Positions 1 to 8,925 are shown, numbered from the stretch's first letter. The stretch: DNA of 64,000 bases from Duganella sp. Root1480D1 (GCF_001427305.1 NZ_LMFZ01000001.1:373261-437260); one strand, 5' to 3'. Notes: generated by a model not told the origin, from the letters alone. Translations and numbers: made by a program.

Positions 1-6
1 GATTCA

Positions 7-348
7 TCAGTACCATTCGCCTTCATCACCCTGCACGCGGGCCGCGAGCGCCGACGCCACCGATTTCATCTTCTGGATTGCACTCTCGCTGGGATTATTG
101 ACCGTGACCTCTCCACACGAATAGTAAAAGAAGTGCTTTTCGCCTGACGCAGGGTCAGTCCAGGAAGCCATCAACGGATTGTTGATCTGGATCGATTCGC
201 CAGTTTTCGGGTTCACGGCGATCAGGGTCGTTTCCAGGCGCAGTTGGCCATCGTTTGCCACCGCGTCCTGCCACTCGTTCTCAGTAATCGGCAGCAGGGA
301 GCTTTGCGGCCAGTCGGTCGCTTTGGTGATATGCAGGTCGTAGCTCAT
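7..348 (-). CDS. Small uncharacterised protein (113 aa)
   Basis: A complete 113-residue frame beginning MSYDLHITKA and ending in a TGA at the very left edge of the window. There is no signal peptide or membrane segment, so the product is probably cytoplasmic. I recall similar MSYDLHIT openings in small proteins of unknown role, but I do not recognise a named domain. The composition is ordinary (Trp, Asn and Thr rich, one Cys). The next minus-strand gene starts about 370 bases upstream, so an operon is not evident. Function unknown. Confidence 0.6.
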   Translation of the reverse strand: MSYDLHITKATDWPQSSLLPITENEWQDAVANDGQLRLETTLIAVNPKTGESIQINNPLMASWTDPASGEKHFFYYSCGEVTVNNPSESAIQKMKSVASALAARVQGDEGEWY

Positions 349-461
349 TGAGCGGAGATGTGGCGAAACCCGATACGGCGCGTGCCCGCTCGGTTATGTA
401 ATTGGCAATCCCTGCAGTTTGCCGCAAACAACCCACTTCAGGCAAGCCTGGCGCCCTACTT

Positions 462-716
462 TCAGCGCAATGCCGCTGCGACCTGGTCGCCGAATTCCGT
501 GCCGTGCATTTGGGAGGCTAGCTGGGTCGTTCGCATCGAACAGGCCTTGATTGCGCTCGATCCATTCTGCTGCATGCAGAGATTGTGATGCACCGTTGCG
601 AAGTCCTTTGCCCGCTTGCCCGAGCCATGTAGCGAGGCCAGAAACGCGAGCAATGCAATAGCGATCGCGATCTGCGCCTTGAGCGGCAAAGTCCAGCTAT
701 AACGAATGAAGAACAC
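462..716 (-). CDS. Small membrane-anchored protein of unknown function (84 aa)
   Basis: The 84-residue product has one hydrophobic segment at about residues 12-30 (AQIAIAIALLAFLASL) followed by a basic, Cys-containing tail, so it is probably an inner-membrane or exported small protein. The start is a GTG at 716 preceded at ideal spacing by a perfect AGGAGG on the minus strand (about 722-727). This Shine-Dalgarno sequence is the main reason for calling it a gene rather than noise. It is divergent from the downstream OsmC gene. No family recognised. Confidence 0.5.
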   Translation of the reverse strand: MFFIRYSWTLPLKAQIAIAIALLAFLASLHGSGKRAKDFATVHHNLCMQQNGSSAIKACSMRTTQLASQMHGTEFGDQVAAALR

Positions 717-819
717 GGCGCCTCCTGAAAGCCAGTCCGTGCCCGATGCTACGCAGCGATTATTTCAGCTTGATGACGTCGGGCGTAGAATGAAGACCCC
801 TGTCGGCAGGAGCCGTCCC

Positions 820-1215
820 ATGAAAATTACCGCTACAGTCCGAAATTCGCCCAAGGCGCATGAGACTACCGTCACAACCAATGGCGTGTCGCAAGCCCTT
901 CCAGTACCGGCCAAAAGCTCCGGCAAGGGTTCGGGCGTCAACGGTGGCGAATTCCTGATGCTGGCCTTGGCCACATGCTATTGCAACGATATATACCGCG
1001 AGGCCGAGCGGCTTCAGGTTCCGGTCGATGCTGTTTTCGTTGAAGCCAGCGCCGACTTCCCTGGCCCAGGGCTGTCAGCCACCAACATCAGCTACAACGC
1101 TCGCATTACGTCATCCGCTTCCGACGATGTGATCACGGATTTGCTGCGTCATACCGATGCGGTGGCTGAAGTTCACAACACTATTCGGTCCGGTGCGGTG
1201 GTCAGGCTGGAATAA
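820..1215 (+). CDS. OsmC-family protein
   Basis: A 131-residue OsmC/Ohr-fold protein. The motif GGEFLMLALATCYCNDIYRE carries the Cys region typical of the family, whose members reduce organic hydroperoxides through a reactive Cys pair. Which peroxide or partner it uses cannot be read here. The frame extends upstream to 706, but the ATG at 820 has an AGGAG-like site (about 807-811) and gives the normal family length, so I use it. A second OsmC-type gene lies about 600 bases downstream on the other strand. Confidence 0.8.
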   Translation: MKITATVRNSPKAHETTVTTNGVSQALPVPAKSSGKGSGVNGGEFLMLALATCYCNDIYREAERLQVPVDAVFVEASADFPGPGLSATNISYNARITSSASDDVITDLLRHTDAVAEVHNTIRSGAVVRLE

Positions 1216-1238
1216 GGCCGGGGCAGGCTGCACACCGA

Positions 1239-1763
1239 CTAGTCGCGCTGATACAGGGCTTCAATGGTGCTTGAGTCGAGCGCGTGGGCTTTGACCATAT
1301 ACCCGGTCAACGCGCCCGATGCATTCTCCGGCAGTTCGAGTTTTTGCGACAGTGCATACACAGTGAACTGGTAGCGGTGCACTCCATGCTTCTGCGGCGG
1401 GCAGGCGCCACCGAAACCCTTGGCGCCGTAGTCGTTGTTCATCGCTTGGCTGCCGGTTGGCGCGGCAGCTCCCGCCGCCAAGGACGTCACCTCTTTCGGG
1501 ATGTTCACGAGCTGCCAGTGCCACCAGCCGCTGCCTGTCGGTGCATCAGGGTCATGAACCATGATGGCGAATGCCGCCGTGCCTTTCGGGGCGCCGCTCC
1601 ACGACAGTTGCGGGGACTGATTTCCGCCGCTGCAGCCGAAGCCCTGGAACTCCTGGGTCTTGGACATGGATTTGCCGTTGGCGATATCGGTGCTCGCCAG
1701 CGTGAGCGAGCCTGCCAGCGCAGAGTTGGAGGCCAGCAGTGCTGCCAGGATGAGGTATCGCAT
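1239..1763 (-). CDS. YbhB/YbcL family PEBP-like protein, exported
   Basis: A 174-residue phosphatidylethanolamine-binding-protein fold member. An N-terminal signal peptide (MRYLILAALLASNSALA) points to the periplasm. Family signatures are visible: SPQLSWSGAPKGTAAFAIMV, then HDPDAPTGSGWWHW, and a later GVHRYQFTVYAL. These form the conserved DPDxP and GxHRY elements of the ligand pocket. An AGGAG site precedes the ATG. Bacterial members have no firmly established physiological role; Raf-kinase-inhibitor-like is only a homology name. It appears to be a single-gene unit. Confidence 0.88.
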   Translation of the reverse strand: MRYLILAALLASNSALAGSLTLASTDIANGKSMSKTQEFQGFGCSGGNQSPQLSWSGAPKGTAAFAIMVHDPDAPTGSGWWHWQLVNIPKEVTSLAAGAAAPTGSQAMNNDYGAKGFGGACPPQKHGVHRYQFTVYALSQKLELPENASGALTGYMVKAHALDSSTIEALYQRD

Positions 1764-1843
1764 ATGTGCTCCTGTGATTGAGAGCGCATATGGTATTAAG
1801 CGGTGCCGAATCCGTTTAGGCCAAATCCAGCCAACCTTTCGCC

Positions 1844-2356
1844 TTAACCGCTCATTCGCGAAGTGCTGGCCGAAATGCTTGGGCCTTTTGCCAGCGTTTG
1901 GAATACAACACAGTAGCGCTCAGTTAGCCGCAGCAGTGTCGCCAGTTGCTCGTCGTCGGCATCGGTATCCAGCAAAAAATGCAGGCGAATTGCCTGGAAG
2001 CCCACTGGCACCTCCTTGGAGACGCCCAGGGTACCTCTGAAGTCCAGGTCCCCGTCCGCCCTCACGACTGCCTCGCGCAAGGCAATACCCAGCGCGGTAG
2101 CCACGGCATTGAGCGTAACGCCAGCGCAAGCCACCAGGGCCTCCAACAGCATATCGCCCGAACAAGCCTGAAGTCCGGTGCCGCCAGTGGCCGGATGAAG
2201 GCCCGCGACAACCAAACCCTTTCCGGTCTCGATCTTGCAACTGACGCCATCTCCCGCGCGGCCTTGCGCTTGAAGTGTGATCATTGCAGCTTCCGGGTCT
2301 GCTTTGTAGCGCTCCTTCAGCGGCACCTGCACTGCGCGCAAATCTTCTGCCTTCAT
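1844..2356 (-). CDS. OsmC-family protein (second copy)
   Basis: A 170-residue protein with the OsmC core GDMLLEALVACAGVTLNAVATAL containing the family Cys. It resembles the longer YhfA-like OsmC branch more than the 131-residue copy at 820-1215, so the two are not a recent duplication. The frame is open far upstream, but the ATG at 2356 has a GGGAGG Shine-Dalgarno sequence and starts the recognisable domain (MKAEDLRAVQVPLKERY). It lies just downstream of an AraC-type regulator gene on the same strand, with a gap of about 40 bases, so regulation by that protein is plausible but inferred. Confidence 0.8.
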   Translation of the reverse strand: MKAEDLRAVQVPLKERYKADPEAAMITLQAQGRAGDGVSCKIETGKGLVVAGLHPATGGTGLQACSGDMLLEALVACAGVTLNAVATALGIALREAVVRADGDLDFRGTLGVSKEVPVGFQAIRLHFLLDTDADDEQLATLLRLTERYCVVFQTLAKGPSISASTSRMSG

Positions 2357-2399
2357 GACGCCCTCCCCAGTGTGGATCAGCCAGGAGGCATTATGCGCC

Positions 2400-3209
2400 T
2401 CATTCCTCCTTGGTCCTCGTCTTGCGAAGTTCGCTTGGGGTGAGGCCGAAGAACTGCTTGAACTTGTCCGTGAAGCGTGATTGGGACTGGTAGCCGCACC
2501 TTTCAGCCACGCGCCCAATCGGATCGAAGGTCGTTTGCACCAGGTGCAGCCCAAAACCCAGCCGTGCCCTGTCCTTGATCGCCTGCAGCGTAGTTCCTTC
2601 TGCCGCAAGTTTTCGCCGCAGTGTCGATTCGCTGACCGCCAGTTGCGACGCAAGCATATCTGCATTCACGTCGTTGGCAATATCAGCGCTGATGATGGCA
2701 TACAGCTTATGGCTAAGGCTGGGCGGTTCGATAACCGCACTTACCTGCTCGTGGCCCAGGTGATAGAGAAGCTGCAGGATCTCTTGACGGCGAATAGCCC
2801 ACATGGACGGCGGCGCAAACGCAGACCATTCGACAAACTGCTGCAAGGTTTTCTCGAACGCAGCGCCTATCTCGCCCTGGACGAATGGCGCAGTCCGGGC
2901 CTGCTTTGGCGGCAGGCAGTTGAAGTCGTCGTAGTCGAATTCGACGATCAGGGCCAGGTATTCGGTATCGCCAGGAATATTCCGCATCGTGATGCTGGGA
3001 TGGTTCGACAGGATGACGAAGCTGCCAGTGGGGCAATCGATCTCGCCCAGGCTACCAAGCTTCTTGCGGCCATCGAGCACGCAGATCAACATCGGCTTGA
3101 TGATCGGCACGTTGACGATCTTCTGCTCCTTGACCGACGAATACACCGAGAATGGCAAGGTCTGCCCTGCCTCCAGCATTCGCTTTACGCAAGCGACCAG
3201 GGTGTCCAT
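2400..3209 (-). CDS. AraC-family transcriptional regulator
   Basis: A 269-residue regulator. The first 160 or so residues match the AraC-type N-terminal ligand-binding domain (FSVYSSVKEQ, ILSNHPSITMRN), and the last 100 form the double helix-turn-helix. Visible signatures are ASQLAVSESTLRRKLAAEGT and then RVAERCGYQSQSRFTDKFKQ followed by GLTPSELRKT, the usual AraC second helix and tail. It probably controls the OsmC gene immediately downstream; this is inferred from spacing and strand only. The effector is unknown. Confidence 0.88.
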   Translation of the reverse strand: MDTLVACVKRMLEAGQTLPFSVYSSVKEQKIVNVPIIKPMLICVLDGRKKLGSLGEIDCPTGSFVILSNHPSITMRNIPGDTEYLALIVEFDYDDFNCLPPKQARTAPFVQGEIGAAFEKTLQQFVEWSAFAPPSMWAIRRQEILQLLYHLGHEQVSAVIEPPSLSHKLYAIISADIANDVNADMLASQLAVSESTLRRKLAAEGTTLQAIKDRARLGFGLHLVQTTFDPIGRVAERCGYQSQSRFTDKFKQFFGLTPSELRKTRTKEE

Positions 3210-3222
3210 GGACCGTATGCCT

Positions 3223-3513
3223 TCAGGCGTTTTGTTCTGATTGCTTGCGATCTTCTGCTTCGCGCCACTTGGGTGCGCGCCAGATGCCGAGTGAAGCAGC
3301 CACTATCACCAGCGGCAACTGGTAACCGGCCAGATATGCGAGGTTGGGGTTGCCATTGACTGCGCCGGCCAGGATACCCAGAACATACAAGACGACGTAG
3401 GTTCCACCGAACCATGCCCAGGGATTGAACACCGGGCGCTTGAAAAGGAAATTGATTATCTTCCCAATGAGGAGGAAGCCTGCGAGCCAAAAGATTAGTC
3501 CTGCGAGTTGCAT
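3223..3513 (-). CDS. Small multi-pass membrane protein, unknown function
   Basis: A 96-residue hydrophobic protein with three likely membrane helices (residues about 4-22, 34-52 and 60-78) and a charged C-terminal tail rich in Lys, Glu and Arg. No catalytic motif or known family is recognised. It lies 13 bases upstream of the AraC gene on the same strand and could be co-transcribed with it. I see no clear Shine-Dalgarno sequence for the ATG at 3513. Confidence 0.5.
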   Translation of the reverse strand: MQLAGLIFWLAGFLLIGKIINFLFKRPVFNPWAWFGGTYVVLYVLGILAGAVNGNPNLAYLAGYQLPLVIVAASLGIWRAPKWREAEDRKQSEQNA

Positions 3514-3725
3514 AAGTTTGTTCAGTGGAGAGTTTGCAGCATCTTAACTTGCAAAAGCTATCGAAGACTCTCCAATACTCACCGCCGCCAATCTCCTCGC
3601 GGGACTTCCACCTATCCACCCGGGCTGCCCTGAGTATCGTCGGCCCATTCACCTTCGATGACATCGCCATTTCGCGTGCGCCTGAATACGTTTGTCCAGG
3701 AGCGGCCATCATCGCGATAAAAAAA

Positions 3726-3751
3726 CCGCCAGGGCCTTTCGGCACTGGCGG
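3726..3751 (-). terminator. Rho-independent terminator of pnp
   Basis: Inverted arms CCGCCAG (3726-3732) and CTGGCGG (3745-3751) with an inner GCC/GGC pairing, flanked by A's on the left and T's on the right. Read on the minus strand, the stem is followed by about seven U's, placed some 20 bases after the pnp stop. It could act in both directions. Confidence 0.85.
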
Positions 3752-3771
3752 TTTTCTTGAGTCTTGGCTGA

Positions 3772-5892
3772 TTACTGTGCGGCGGCAGCAGCTTCTTCAG
3801 CAGCAGCTTTCATCGACAGTTTCAGGCGGCCGCGCTCGTCGGTCTCCAGAACCTTCACACGCACTTGCTGGCCTTCTTTCAGGTAGTCGGCAACAGCGTT
3901 CACACGCTCGTTGGCGATCTGCGAGATGTGCAGCAGGCCGTCTTTGCCAGGCATGACCTGGACGATGGCGCCGAAGTCCAGCAGCTTCAGGACGGTACCG
4001 TCGTAAGTCTTGCCCACTTCCACGGAAGCGGTCAGTTCTTCGATACGGCGCTTGGCTTCCTGGCCAGCAGCTGCATCGACGGAAGCGATGGTGACGATGC
4101 CGTCATCGCTGATGTCGATCTGGGTGCCGGTTTCTTCGGTCAGCGCGCGGATCACGGCGCCGCCCTTGCCGATCACGTCACGGATCTTCTCCGGATTGAT
4201 CTTGATGGTGATCAGGCGTGGAGCGAAGTCGGACAGCTCGGTCTTCACAGTCGGCATGGCCTTCTGCATTTCACCCAGGATGTGCTGGCGGCCTTCTTTA
4301 GCCTGAGCCAGTGCAACCTGCATGATTTCCTTGGTGATGCCCTGGATCTTGATGTCCATCTGCAGCGCGGTAATGCCGTTGGCGGTACCTGCTACCTTGA
4401 AGTCCATGTCGCCCAGGTGGTCTTCGTCGCCCAGGATGTCTGACAGAACGGCGAAGCGGCCGCCTTCCTTGATCAGGCCCATGGCGATACCGGCAACGTG
4501 TGCTTTCATCGGCACGCCGGCGTCCATCAGTGCCAGGCAGCCGCCGCAGACGGAAGCCATCGACGAGGAGCCGTTGGATTCGGTGATTTCCGAAACCAGG
4601 CGCACGGAGTACGAGAAGTCTTCCGGTGCAGGCAGTGCGGCGATCAGTGCACGCTTGGCCAGGCGGCCGTGGCCGATTTCGCGGCGCTTAGGCGTACCAA
4701 CACGGCCGGTTTCGCCGGTGGCGAACGGTGGCATGTTGTAGTGCAGCATGAAGTCATCGGTGTACTCGCCCATCAGAGCGTCGATCTTCTGCGAATCACG
4801 AGCAGTGCCCAGGGTCGCTACAACCAGTGCCTGCGTTTCGCCGCGGGTGAACAGGGCGGAACCGTGGGTACGTGGCAGCACGGAAGAACGGATCGAGATC
4901 GGACGCACGGTCTTGGTGTCGCGGCCGTCGATACGTGGCTCGCCTTGCAGGATCTGGGAGCGCACAACTTTGGCTTCCATATCGAACAGGATATTGCCGA
5001 CTTCAACCGAGTCAGGAGCGTCAGCGCCGTGGGCGGCAGCTTCGGCAGCCAGGTCAGCCATCACTTCTGCGGACATGGCGCGCAGCTTGTCGGTGCGGGC
5101 TTGCTTGTCTTTGGTCTGGTAAGCAGCGTTGATCTTCGCCTCAGCGAAGTGGGCAACGCGGCCGATCAGGGCTTCGTTCTTGGCAGGTGCGGTCCACACT
5201 TGCTCAGGCTTGCCGCCGTCGCGTACCAGTTCGTGGATTGCGTCGATGACAGCCTTCATCTGCTCGTGGCCGTACACAACGGCGCCCAGCATGACTTCTT
5301 CGGACAGCTGCTGCGCTTCGGATTCCACCATCAGCACGGCCGATTCGGTACCGGCAACCACCAGATCCATCTGGGAGTCTTTGAGCTCGGAGGCGGTTGG
5401 GTTCAGGATGTACTGGCCGTTTTTGTAGCCGACGCGTGCAGCACCGATTGGGCCGTTGAAGGGCACGCCGGATACGCACAGGGCGGCAGATGCGCCGATC
5501 ATGGAAGCGATGTCCGGATCGATCTCAGGGTTCACGGACAGCACGTGCACGATCACCTGGACTTCGTTCATGTAGCCCTCTGGGAACAGAGGACGGATTG
5601 GACGGTCGATCAGGCGGGAAGTCAGGGTTTCTTTTTCAGAAGGACGGCCTTCACGCTTGAAGAAGCCACCAGGGATCTTGCCCGCTGCGTAGGTCTTTTC
5701 GAGGTAGTCGACGGTCAGTGGGAAGAAGTCCTGGCCTGGTTTTGCGTCTTTACGCGCCACCACGGTTGCCAGTACGACGGTGTCATCCATCGATACCATT
5801 ACCGCGCCGGATGCCTGGCGAGCGATTTCGCCGGTTTCCAGCGTTACGGTGTGTTGGCCGTACTGGAAGGTCTTCGTTACTTTGTTAAACAT
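3772..5892 (-). CDS. pnp: Polynucleotide phosphorylase
   Basis: 3'-to-5' exoribonuclease that degrades RNA phosphorolytically and is a core component of RNA turnover. The 706-residue length fits the family. The two RNase PH-like domains are visible ([22 protein letters not shown] in the first, [16 protein letters not shown] in the second), followed by a KH domain ([20 protein letters not shown]) and an S1 domain ([16 protein letters not shown]) ending in an Ala/Glu-rich tail. The frame opens at 5946, but the ATG at 5892 starts the canonical [12 protein letters not shown] and has a GAGGGAT-type ribosome site. It follows rpsO on the same strand, the classical arrangement. Confidence 0.98.
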   Translation of the reverse strand: MFNKVTKTFQYGQHTVTLETGEIARQASGAVMVSMDDTVVLATVVARKDAKPGQDFFPLTVDYLEKTYAAGKIPGGFFKREGRPSEKETLTSRLIDRPIRPLFPEGYMNEVQVIVHVLSVNPEIDPDIASMIGASAALCVSGVPFNGPIGAARVGYKNGQYILNPTASELKDSQMDLVVAGTESAVLMVESEAQQLSEEVMLGAVVYGHEQMKAVIDAIHELVRDGGKPEQVWTAPAKNEALIGRVAHFAEAKINAAYQTKDKQARTDKLRAMSAEVMADLAAEAAAHGADAPDSVEVGNILFDMEAKVVRSQILQGEPRIDGRDTKTVRPISIRSSVLPRTHGSALFTRGETQALVVATLGTARDSQKIDALMGEYTDDFMLHYNMPPFATGETGRVGTPKRREIGHGRLAKRALIAALPAPEDFSYSVRLVSEITESNGSSSMASVCGGCLALMDAGVPMKAHVAGIAMGLIKEGGRFAVLSDILGDEDHLGDMDFKVAGTANGITALQMDIKIQGITKEIMQVALAQAKEGRQHILGEMQKAMPTVKTELSDFAPRLITIKINPEKIRDVIGKGGAVIRALTEETGTQIDISDDGIVTIASVDAAAGQEAKRRIEELTASVEVGKTYDGTVLKLLDFGAIVQVMPGKDGLLHISQIANERVNAVADYLKEGQQVRVKVLETDERGRLKLSMKAAAEEAAAAAQ

Positions 5893-6005
5893 GGGTTTAT
5901 CCCTCTTTCTCTTTAGCCGACAGATTTTCAGGAGCTGTCGTAGCACCTCACCACGGACGGCCAGTGGCCGCCTTACTGCAATAAAACTAACGGTTTAAAA
6001 AGTCA

Positions 6006-6039
6006 AAATGCCTGCGGCAGCGAGCTGGCGCAGGCATTT
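6006..6039 (-). terminator. Hairpin between rpsO and pnp
   Basis: Perfect 11-bp arms AAATGCCTGCG (6006-6016) and CGCAGGCATTT (6029-6039) around a 12-base loop. On the minus strand it lies between the rpsO stop and the pnp start and is followed by a short T-rich stretch. This is the position where enteric bacteria have the rpsO terminator and the RNase III-processed pnp leader. It probably attenuates read-through from rpsO into pnp. Confidence 0.75.
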
Positions 6040-6065
6040 CTCGTTTAAACCTGGTAACGCAAGAA

Positions 6066-6335
6066 TTACTTACGCAGGCCGAGTTTAGCGATCAGGTCGC
6101 GGTAACGGGTTGCGTCTTTATTCTTCAGGTAAGCCAGCAGGGACTTACGACGGTTAACCATCATGATCAGGCCACGGCGGGAGTGGTGATCCTTGGAGTG
6201 TGCCTTGAAGTGGCCGTTCAGTTCGTTGATACGTGCGGTCAGCAGAGCAACTTGCACTTCTGGGGAGCCGGTGTCGTTTTGGCCACGAGCGTTGTCGGCG
6301 ATGATGGCCGACTTGTTGATGTTTTCAACGGTCAT
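6066..6335 (-). CDS. rpsO: 30S ribosomal protein S15
   Basis: An 89-residue S15, the exact family length when started at MTVENINKS. It binds 16S rRNA in the platform of the small subunit. Signatures are [20 protein letters not shown], then [19 protein letters not shown] and [17 protein letters not shown]. An in-frame ATG five codons upstream exists, but AAGGTAAG lies properly spaced before the ATG at 6335. It is followed by pnp; autoregulation by S15 is known in E. coli but cannot be judged here. Confidence 0.98.
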   Translation of the reverse strand: MTVENINKSAIIADNARGQNDTGSPEVQVALLTARINELNGHFKAHSKDHHSRRGLIMMVNRRKSLLAYLKNKDATRYRDLIAKLGLRK

Positions 6336-6480
6336 TTTCTTACCTTTCACATGCGATGCACTGAGTCTTTGGAACCCGGAACATCGTGAATTACATTTAA
6401 TATAAAGATCCGGCCGGATGGCCAGACACGGGAGTATAACCGGAATAGGGGTCGAAAGCTACCGCCACACACGATCAGCC

Positions 6481-6804
6481 ATGAAAACCATTGTTCGAGT
6501 TGCTTTATTATCACTATTGCTGACTGCTTGCGCCGTCGCCCCGCCCTCTTGGCAGCGCGGCAACGACAGCTTCCGGCCGGTTCAGCTCGGGGTGACCACC
6601 CAGGCCGACCTGTTGCGCTTGTACGGCCCGCCAGACGACCGCACCTACCTGCCGTTACGCGACCTGACTGTCTGGAGCTACCGCTACAAGGAATCCGGCG
6701 TGTGGGACTCCATGATGCACATCATGGTGGACCGCCAGGGCGTTGTGCGCGAAACCATGAGCGGCCCCGACCTCGAAAAAGAAGAGCGGGGCTTTTTCCG
6801 CTAA
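6481..6804 (+). CDS. BamE/SmpA-like small lipoprotein
   Basis: A 107-residue lipoprotein with a signal sequence and lipobox (LLSLLLTAC, Cys about 17), so it is membrane-anchored in the periplasm. The mature part carries the SmpA/OmlA-type signature: VQLGVTTQADLLRLYGPPD, followed by a Trp/Tyr beta strand (LTVWSYRYKESGVW). That is the fold of BamE, but this protein is probably a paralogue and need not belong to the Bam complex. The ATG at 6481 begins the signal peptide. Its stop lies one base before the left palindrome of the RAYT unit, suggesting the element landed at the gene end. Confidence 0.75.
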   Translation: MKTIVRVALLSLLLTACAVAPPSWQRGNDSFRPVQLGVTTQADLLRLYGPPDDRTYLPLRDLTVWSYRYKESGVWDSMMHIMVDRQGVVRETMSGPDLEKEERGFFR

Positions 6805-6805
6805 A

Positions 6806-6826
6806 AAATGGGGACGTACCCCATTT
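6806..6826. repeat. REP-like palindrome, left end of RAYT unit
   Basis: Arms AAATGGGG and CCCCATTT around ACGTA. It is the inverted copy of the core at 7567-7587. It probably folds as the hairpin recognised by the adjacent Y1 transposase and may also act as a bidirectional terminator. Confidence 0.85.
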
Positions 6827-6884
6827 AACTAGCAACATTGGCTTATATCAAAGGCGGCTGGCACTTTTGAGCCAAAATTGGCGA

Positions 6885-7568
6885 ATGCCTCGCCATGCTC
6901 GACTCGTCGTTCCCGATGTTCCCGTCCATTTGATTCAGCGCGGGCACAACCGTAATGCCTGCTTCTTTTGCGACGACGATTTCCAGTACTACCTGCGCTG
7001 GATGATGCGCTTTGCAAAGGAATCGGCGTGCGATATCCATTCATATGTGCTGATGACGAACCACGTTCACCTGGCGCTGACGCCACATGACATTGGAAGT
7101 CTTGCCCTTCTGATGAAGACGCTTAATCAACGCTATGTGGCACATATCAACAGAAAGCGCAATTGGACCGGCACGCTTTGGGAAGGCCGGTTCAAGTCAT
7201 GCCTGATATTTGACCAGAGTTACTTCCTCACGTGCATGCGCTACATCGAACTTAATCCGGTGCGGGCAGGAATGGTAGGCCACCCTCGCGATTACCCCTG
7301 GTCCAGCTACAGCGCAAATGCGGAAGGAATATTCAATCCATGCATCACTCCCCATGAGATCTATCAGTCGCTGGGCAGCACCGAAGCCGATCAGCGCTCA
7401 GCCTATCGCAATTTCCTCGCCTCCAAAGATGATCAAATCACTACCGACAACATTCGCCGCGCAACAAATGGGAATTACGCACTTGGCGAAACGATCTCGA
7501 CAGAGGAACTGGCAAGCACCCTTGGCCGCCGGGTTACCCCAGGCAAACGGGGACGCCCCCATAAATAA
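6885..7568 (+). CDS. REP-associated tyrosine transposase (Y1, IS200-like)
   Basis: A 227-residue single-strand transposase-type protein. The HUH motif is visible as MTNHVHLAL (about residues 58-66), together with LMKTLNQRYVAHINRK, GTLWEGRFKS and YIELNPVRAGMV. The catalytic Tyr is expected in the downstream helix (LTCMRYIELNP region). These are hallmarks of the RAYT branch of Y1_Tnp proteins, which act on REP hairpins. I use the ATG at 6885 (MPRHARL), the normal family beginning, although the frame is open further upstream. The C-terminal part carries a Lys/Arg-rich tail, and the stop codon lies inside the right palindrome. Confidence 0.9.
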   Translation: MPRHARLVVPDVPVHLIQRGHNRNACFFCDDDFQYYLRWMMRFAKESACDIHSYVLMTNHVHLALTPHDIGSLALLMKTLNQRYVAHINRKRNWTGTLWEGRFKSCLIFDQSYFLTCMRYIELNPVRAGMVGHPRDYPWSSYSANAEGIFNPCITPHEIYQSLGSTEADQRSAYRNFLASKDDQITTDNIRRATNGNYALGETISTEELASTLGRRVTPGKRGRPHK

Positions 7569-7591
7569 ATGGGGTACGTCCCCATTTATTT
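7563..7591. repeat. REP-like palindrome, right end of RAYT unit
   Basis: Perfect 12-bp arms AAATAAATGGGG (7563-7574) and CCCCATTTATTT (7580-7591) around TACGT. It contains the transposase stop codon, and its right edge supplies part of the stop codon of the convergent MFS gene. Confidence 0.88.
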
Positions 7592-8906
7592 AGTCCTTGA
7601 TTTCAAGGGCGCGGTTCAGGCTGAGAGCGGCGAGCGAACCGGCGGCGCCAGACAGCAGGTACAGGCTGACGTAGGCCAGGCCGAAGTGGGCCGACAGACC
7701 TAAGGCGACCAACGGGGCGAAGGCGGCCCCCACCAGCCAGGCCAGGTCCGAGGTCAGCGCCGCGCCGCTATAGCGGAAACGGGACTCGAAATTGGCAGTC
7801 ACGGCGCCGGCAGCCTGGCCGTAGGACAGGCCCAGCAGCGCGAAGCCGAGCAGGATGAAGATGGTCTGCCCTGCGTCGCCACCCTGCATCAGCAACGGGA
7901 CGAAGCCGCTGAACACGCCGATCAGCACTGCCAGCGAGCCCAGCGTGCGACGGCGGCCGATTCGGTCGGCAATCCAGCCCGAGGCCACGATACAGGCCGC
8001 AGCAATCACAGCGCCGGCTATCTGGATCACCAGGAACTCGCTGACCGAGCGCTCCGAATACAGCGTAATCCAGGACAGCGGGAATACCGTCACCAGGTGG
8101 AACAGCGCATAGCTGGCCAACGCAGCCAGCGCGCCGATCACGACGTTGCGGCCTTGCGATTTGAATAATTCGCCAATATCGGTCGGCTGCAGCTCGCGTT
8201 CTTCCAGCAGGCGCGCATATTCATTGGTGGACACCAGGCGCAGGCGCGCAAACAGGGCCACCACATTGATCGCGAAGGCTACATAAAACGGATAACGCCA
8301 GCCCCAGTCGAGGAAATCTTCCGACGACAGGCTCGACAGCAAGAAGGAGAACAGGCCCGCCGCGATGATGAAGCCGGTCGGCGCGCCGAGCTGGCCCAGC
8401 ATGGCGTACCAGCCGCGCTTTTCTTGAGGCGCATTCAGTGCCAGCAGCGACGGCAAGCCATCCCACGAGCCGCCCAGCGCAATGCCCTGCCCGAAACGCA
8501 GCATGGCCAGCAAGGCCAGCGCGCCCAGGCCGCCCTGGCCATAAGTCGGCAGGAAGGCCATGCCGGCAGTCGAAGCGCCCAGCAGGAATAGCGCCGCCGT
8601 CAGCTTGGCTTCACGCCCGAACCGCAACTGGATGGCCATGAAGGTCGCCGTGCCCAGCGGCCTTGCCAAAAAGGCAAACGAGAAAATCACAAAGGAGTAC
8701 AGCATCCCATCCAGCCGCGAGGCAAACGGGAAAAACACCGCCGGGAACACCAGGACGGAGGCAATGGCATACACAAAAAAGTCGAAATATTCGGAAGCCC
8801 GGCCAATCACCACGCCCACGGCAATTTCGCCGGGAGCAATGTGCTGGTCGCTCGAATCGGATGGCCGCATCGGAATACCGTGGGCTGGTGCGGACATACT
8901 CTGCAT
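7590..8906 (-). CDS. MFS transporter, metabolite:H+ symporter (MHS) type
   Basis: A 438-residue integral membrane transporter with about twelve hydrophobic segments. The first-helix motif GRASEYFDFFVYAIASVL is the MHS-family form of the conserved G-x-E-(W/Y)-(Y/F)-D-F-F signature, and the cytoplasmic loop shows GWIADRIGRRRTLG. Members import organic acids, betaines or similar metabolites by proton symport; the substrate cannot be predicted here. The ATG at 8906 is preceded by AGGAGAC at good spacing. It is transcribed away from cyoA across a 146-base shared regulatory region. Confidence 0.88.
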   Translation of the reverse strand: MQSMSAPAHGIPMRPSDSSDQHIAPGEIAVGVVIGRASEYFDFFVYAIASVLVFPAVFFPFASRLDGMLYSFVIFSFAFLARPLGTATFMAIQLRFGREAKLTAALFLLGASTAGMAFLPTYGQGGLGALALLAMLRFGQGIALGGSWDGLPSLLALNAPQEKRGWYAMLGQLGAPTGFIIAAGLFSFLLSSLSSEDFLDWGWRYPFYVAFAINVVALFARLRLVSTNEYARLLEERELQPTDIGELFKSQGRNVVIGALAALASYALFHLVTVFPLSWITLYSERSVSEFLVIQIAGAVIAAACIVASGWIADRIGRRRTLGSLAVLIGVFSGFVPLLMQGGDAGQTIFILLGFALLGLSYGQAAGAVTANFESRFRYSGAALTSDLAWLVGAAFAPLVALGLSAHFGLAYVSLYLLSGAAGSLAALSLNRALEIKD

Positions 8907-8925
8907 GGTTCAGTCTCCTGTTTCT

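Larger units (their letters stand above)
6806..7591 (+). mobile_element. RAYT (REP-associated tyrosine transposase) unit
   Basis: A roughly 786-bp unit made of one Y1-type transposase gene bounded by REP-like palindromes. The left palindrome has core GGGGACGTACCCC. The right one has GGGGTACGTCCCC, the exact reverse complement, so the ends are inverted copies. The unit fits neatly between two convergent genes: the lipoprotein stop lies one base outside the left end and the MFS stop codon overlaps the right end. Such units are domesticated IS200/IS605 relatives that spread REP sequences; present activity is unknown. Confidence 0.8.

Noticed and set aside
1284-1781. Long plus-strand frame over the PEBP gene
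   Set aside because: It mirrors the minus-strand PEBP gene with its signal peptide and family motifs; its own translation is Arg/Cys-rich and matches nothing.
4498-5916. 472-codon plus-strand frame across pnp
   Set aside because: Antisense shadow of a well-supported polynucleotide phosphorylase; composition (His, Val, Gln rich) is typical of reverse-strand artefacts.
6528-6884. N-terminal extension of the RAYT transposase into the lipoprotein gene
   Set aside because: The extension reads the lipoprotein gene in another frame and crosses the left palindrome; the family start is the ATG at 6885.
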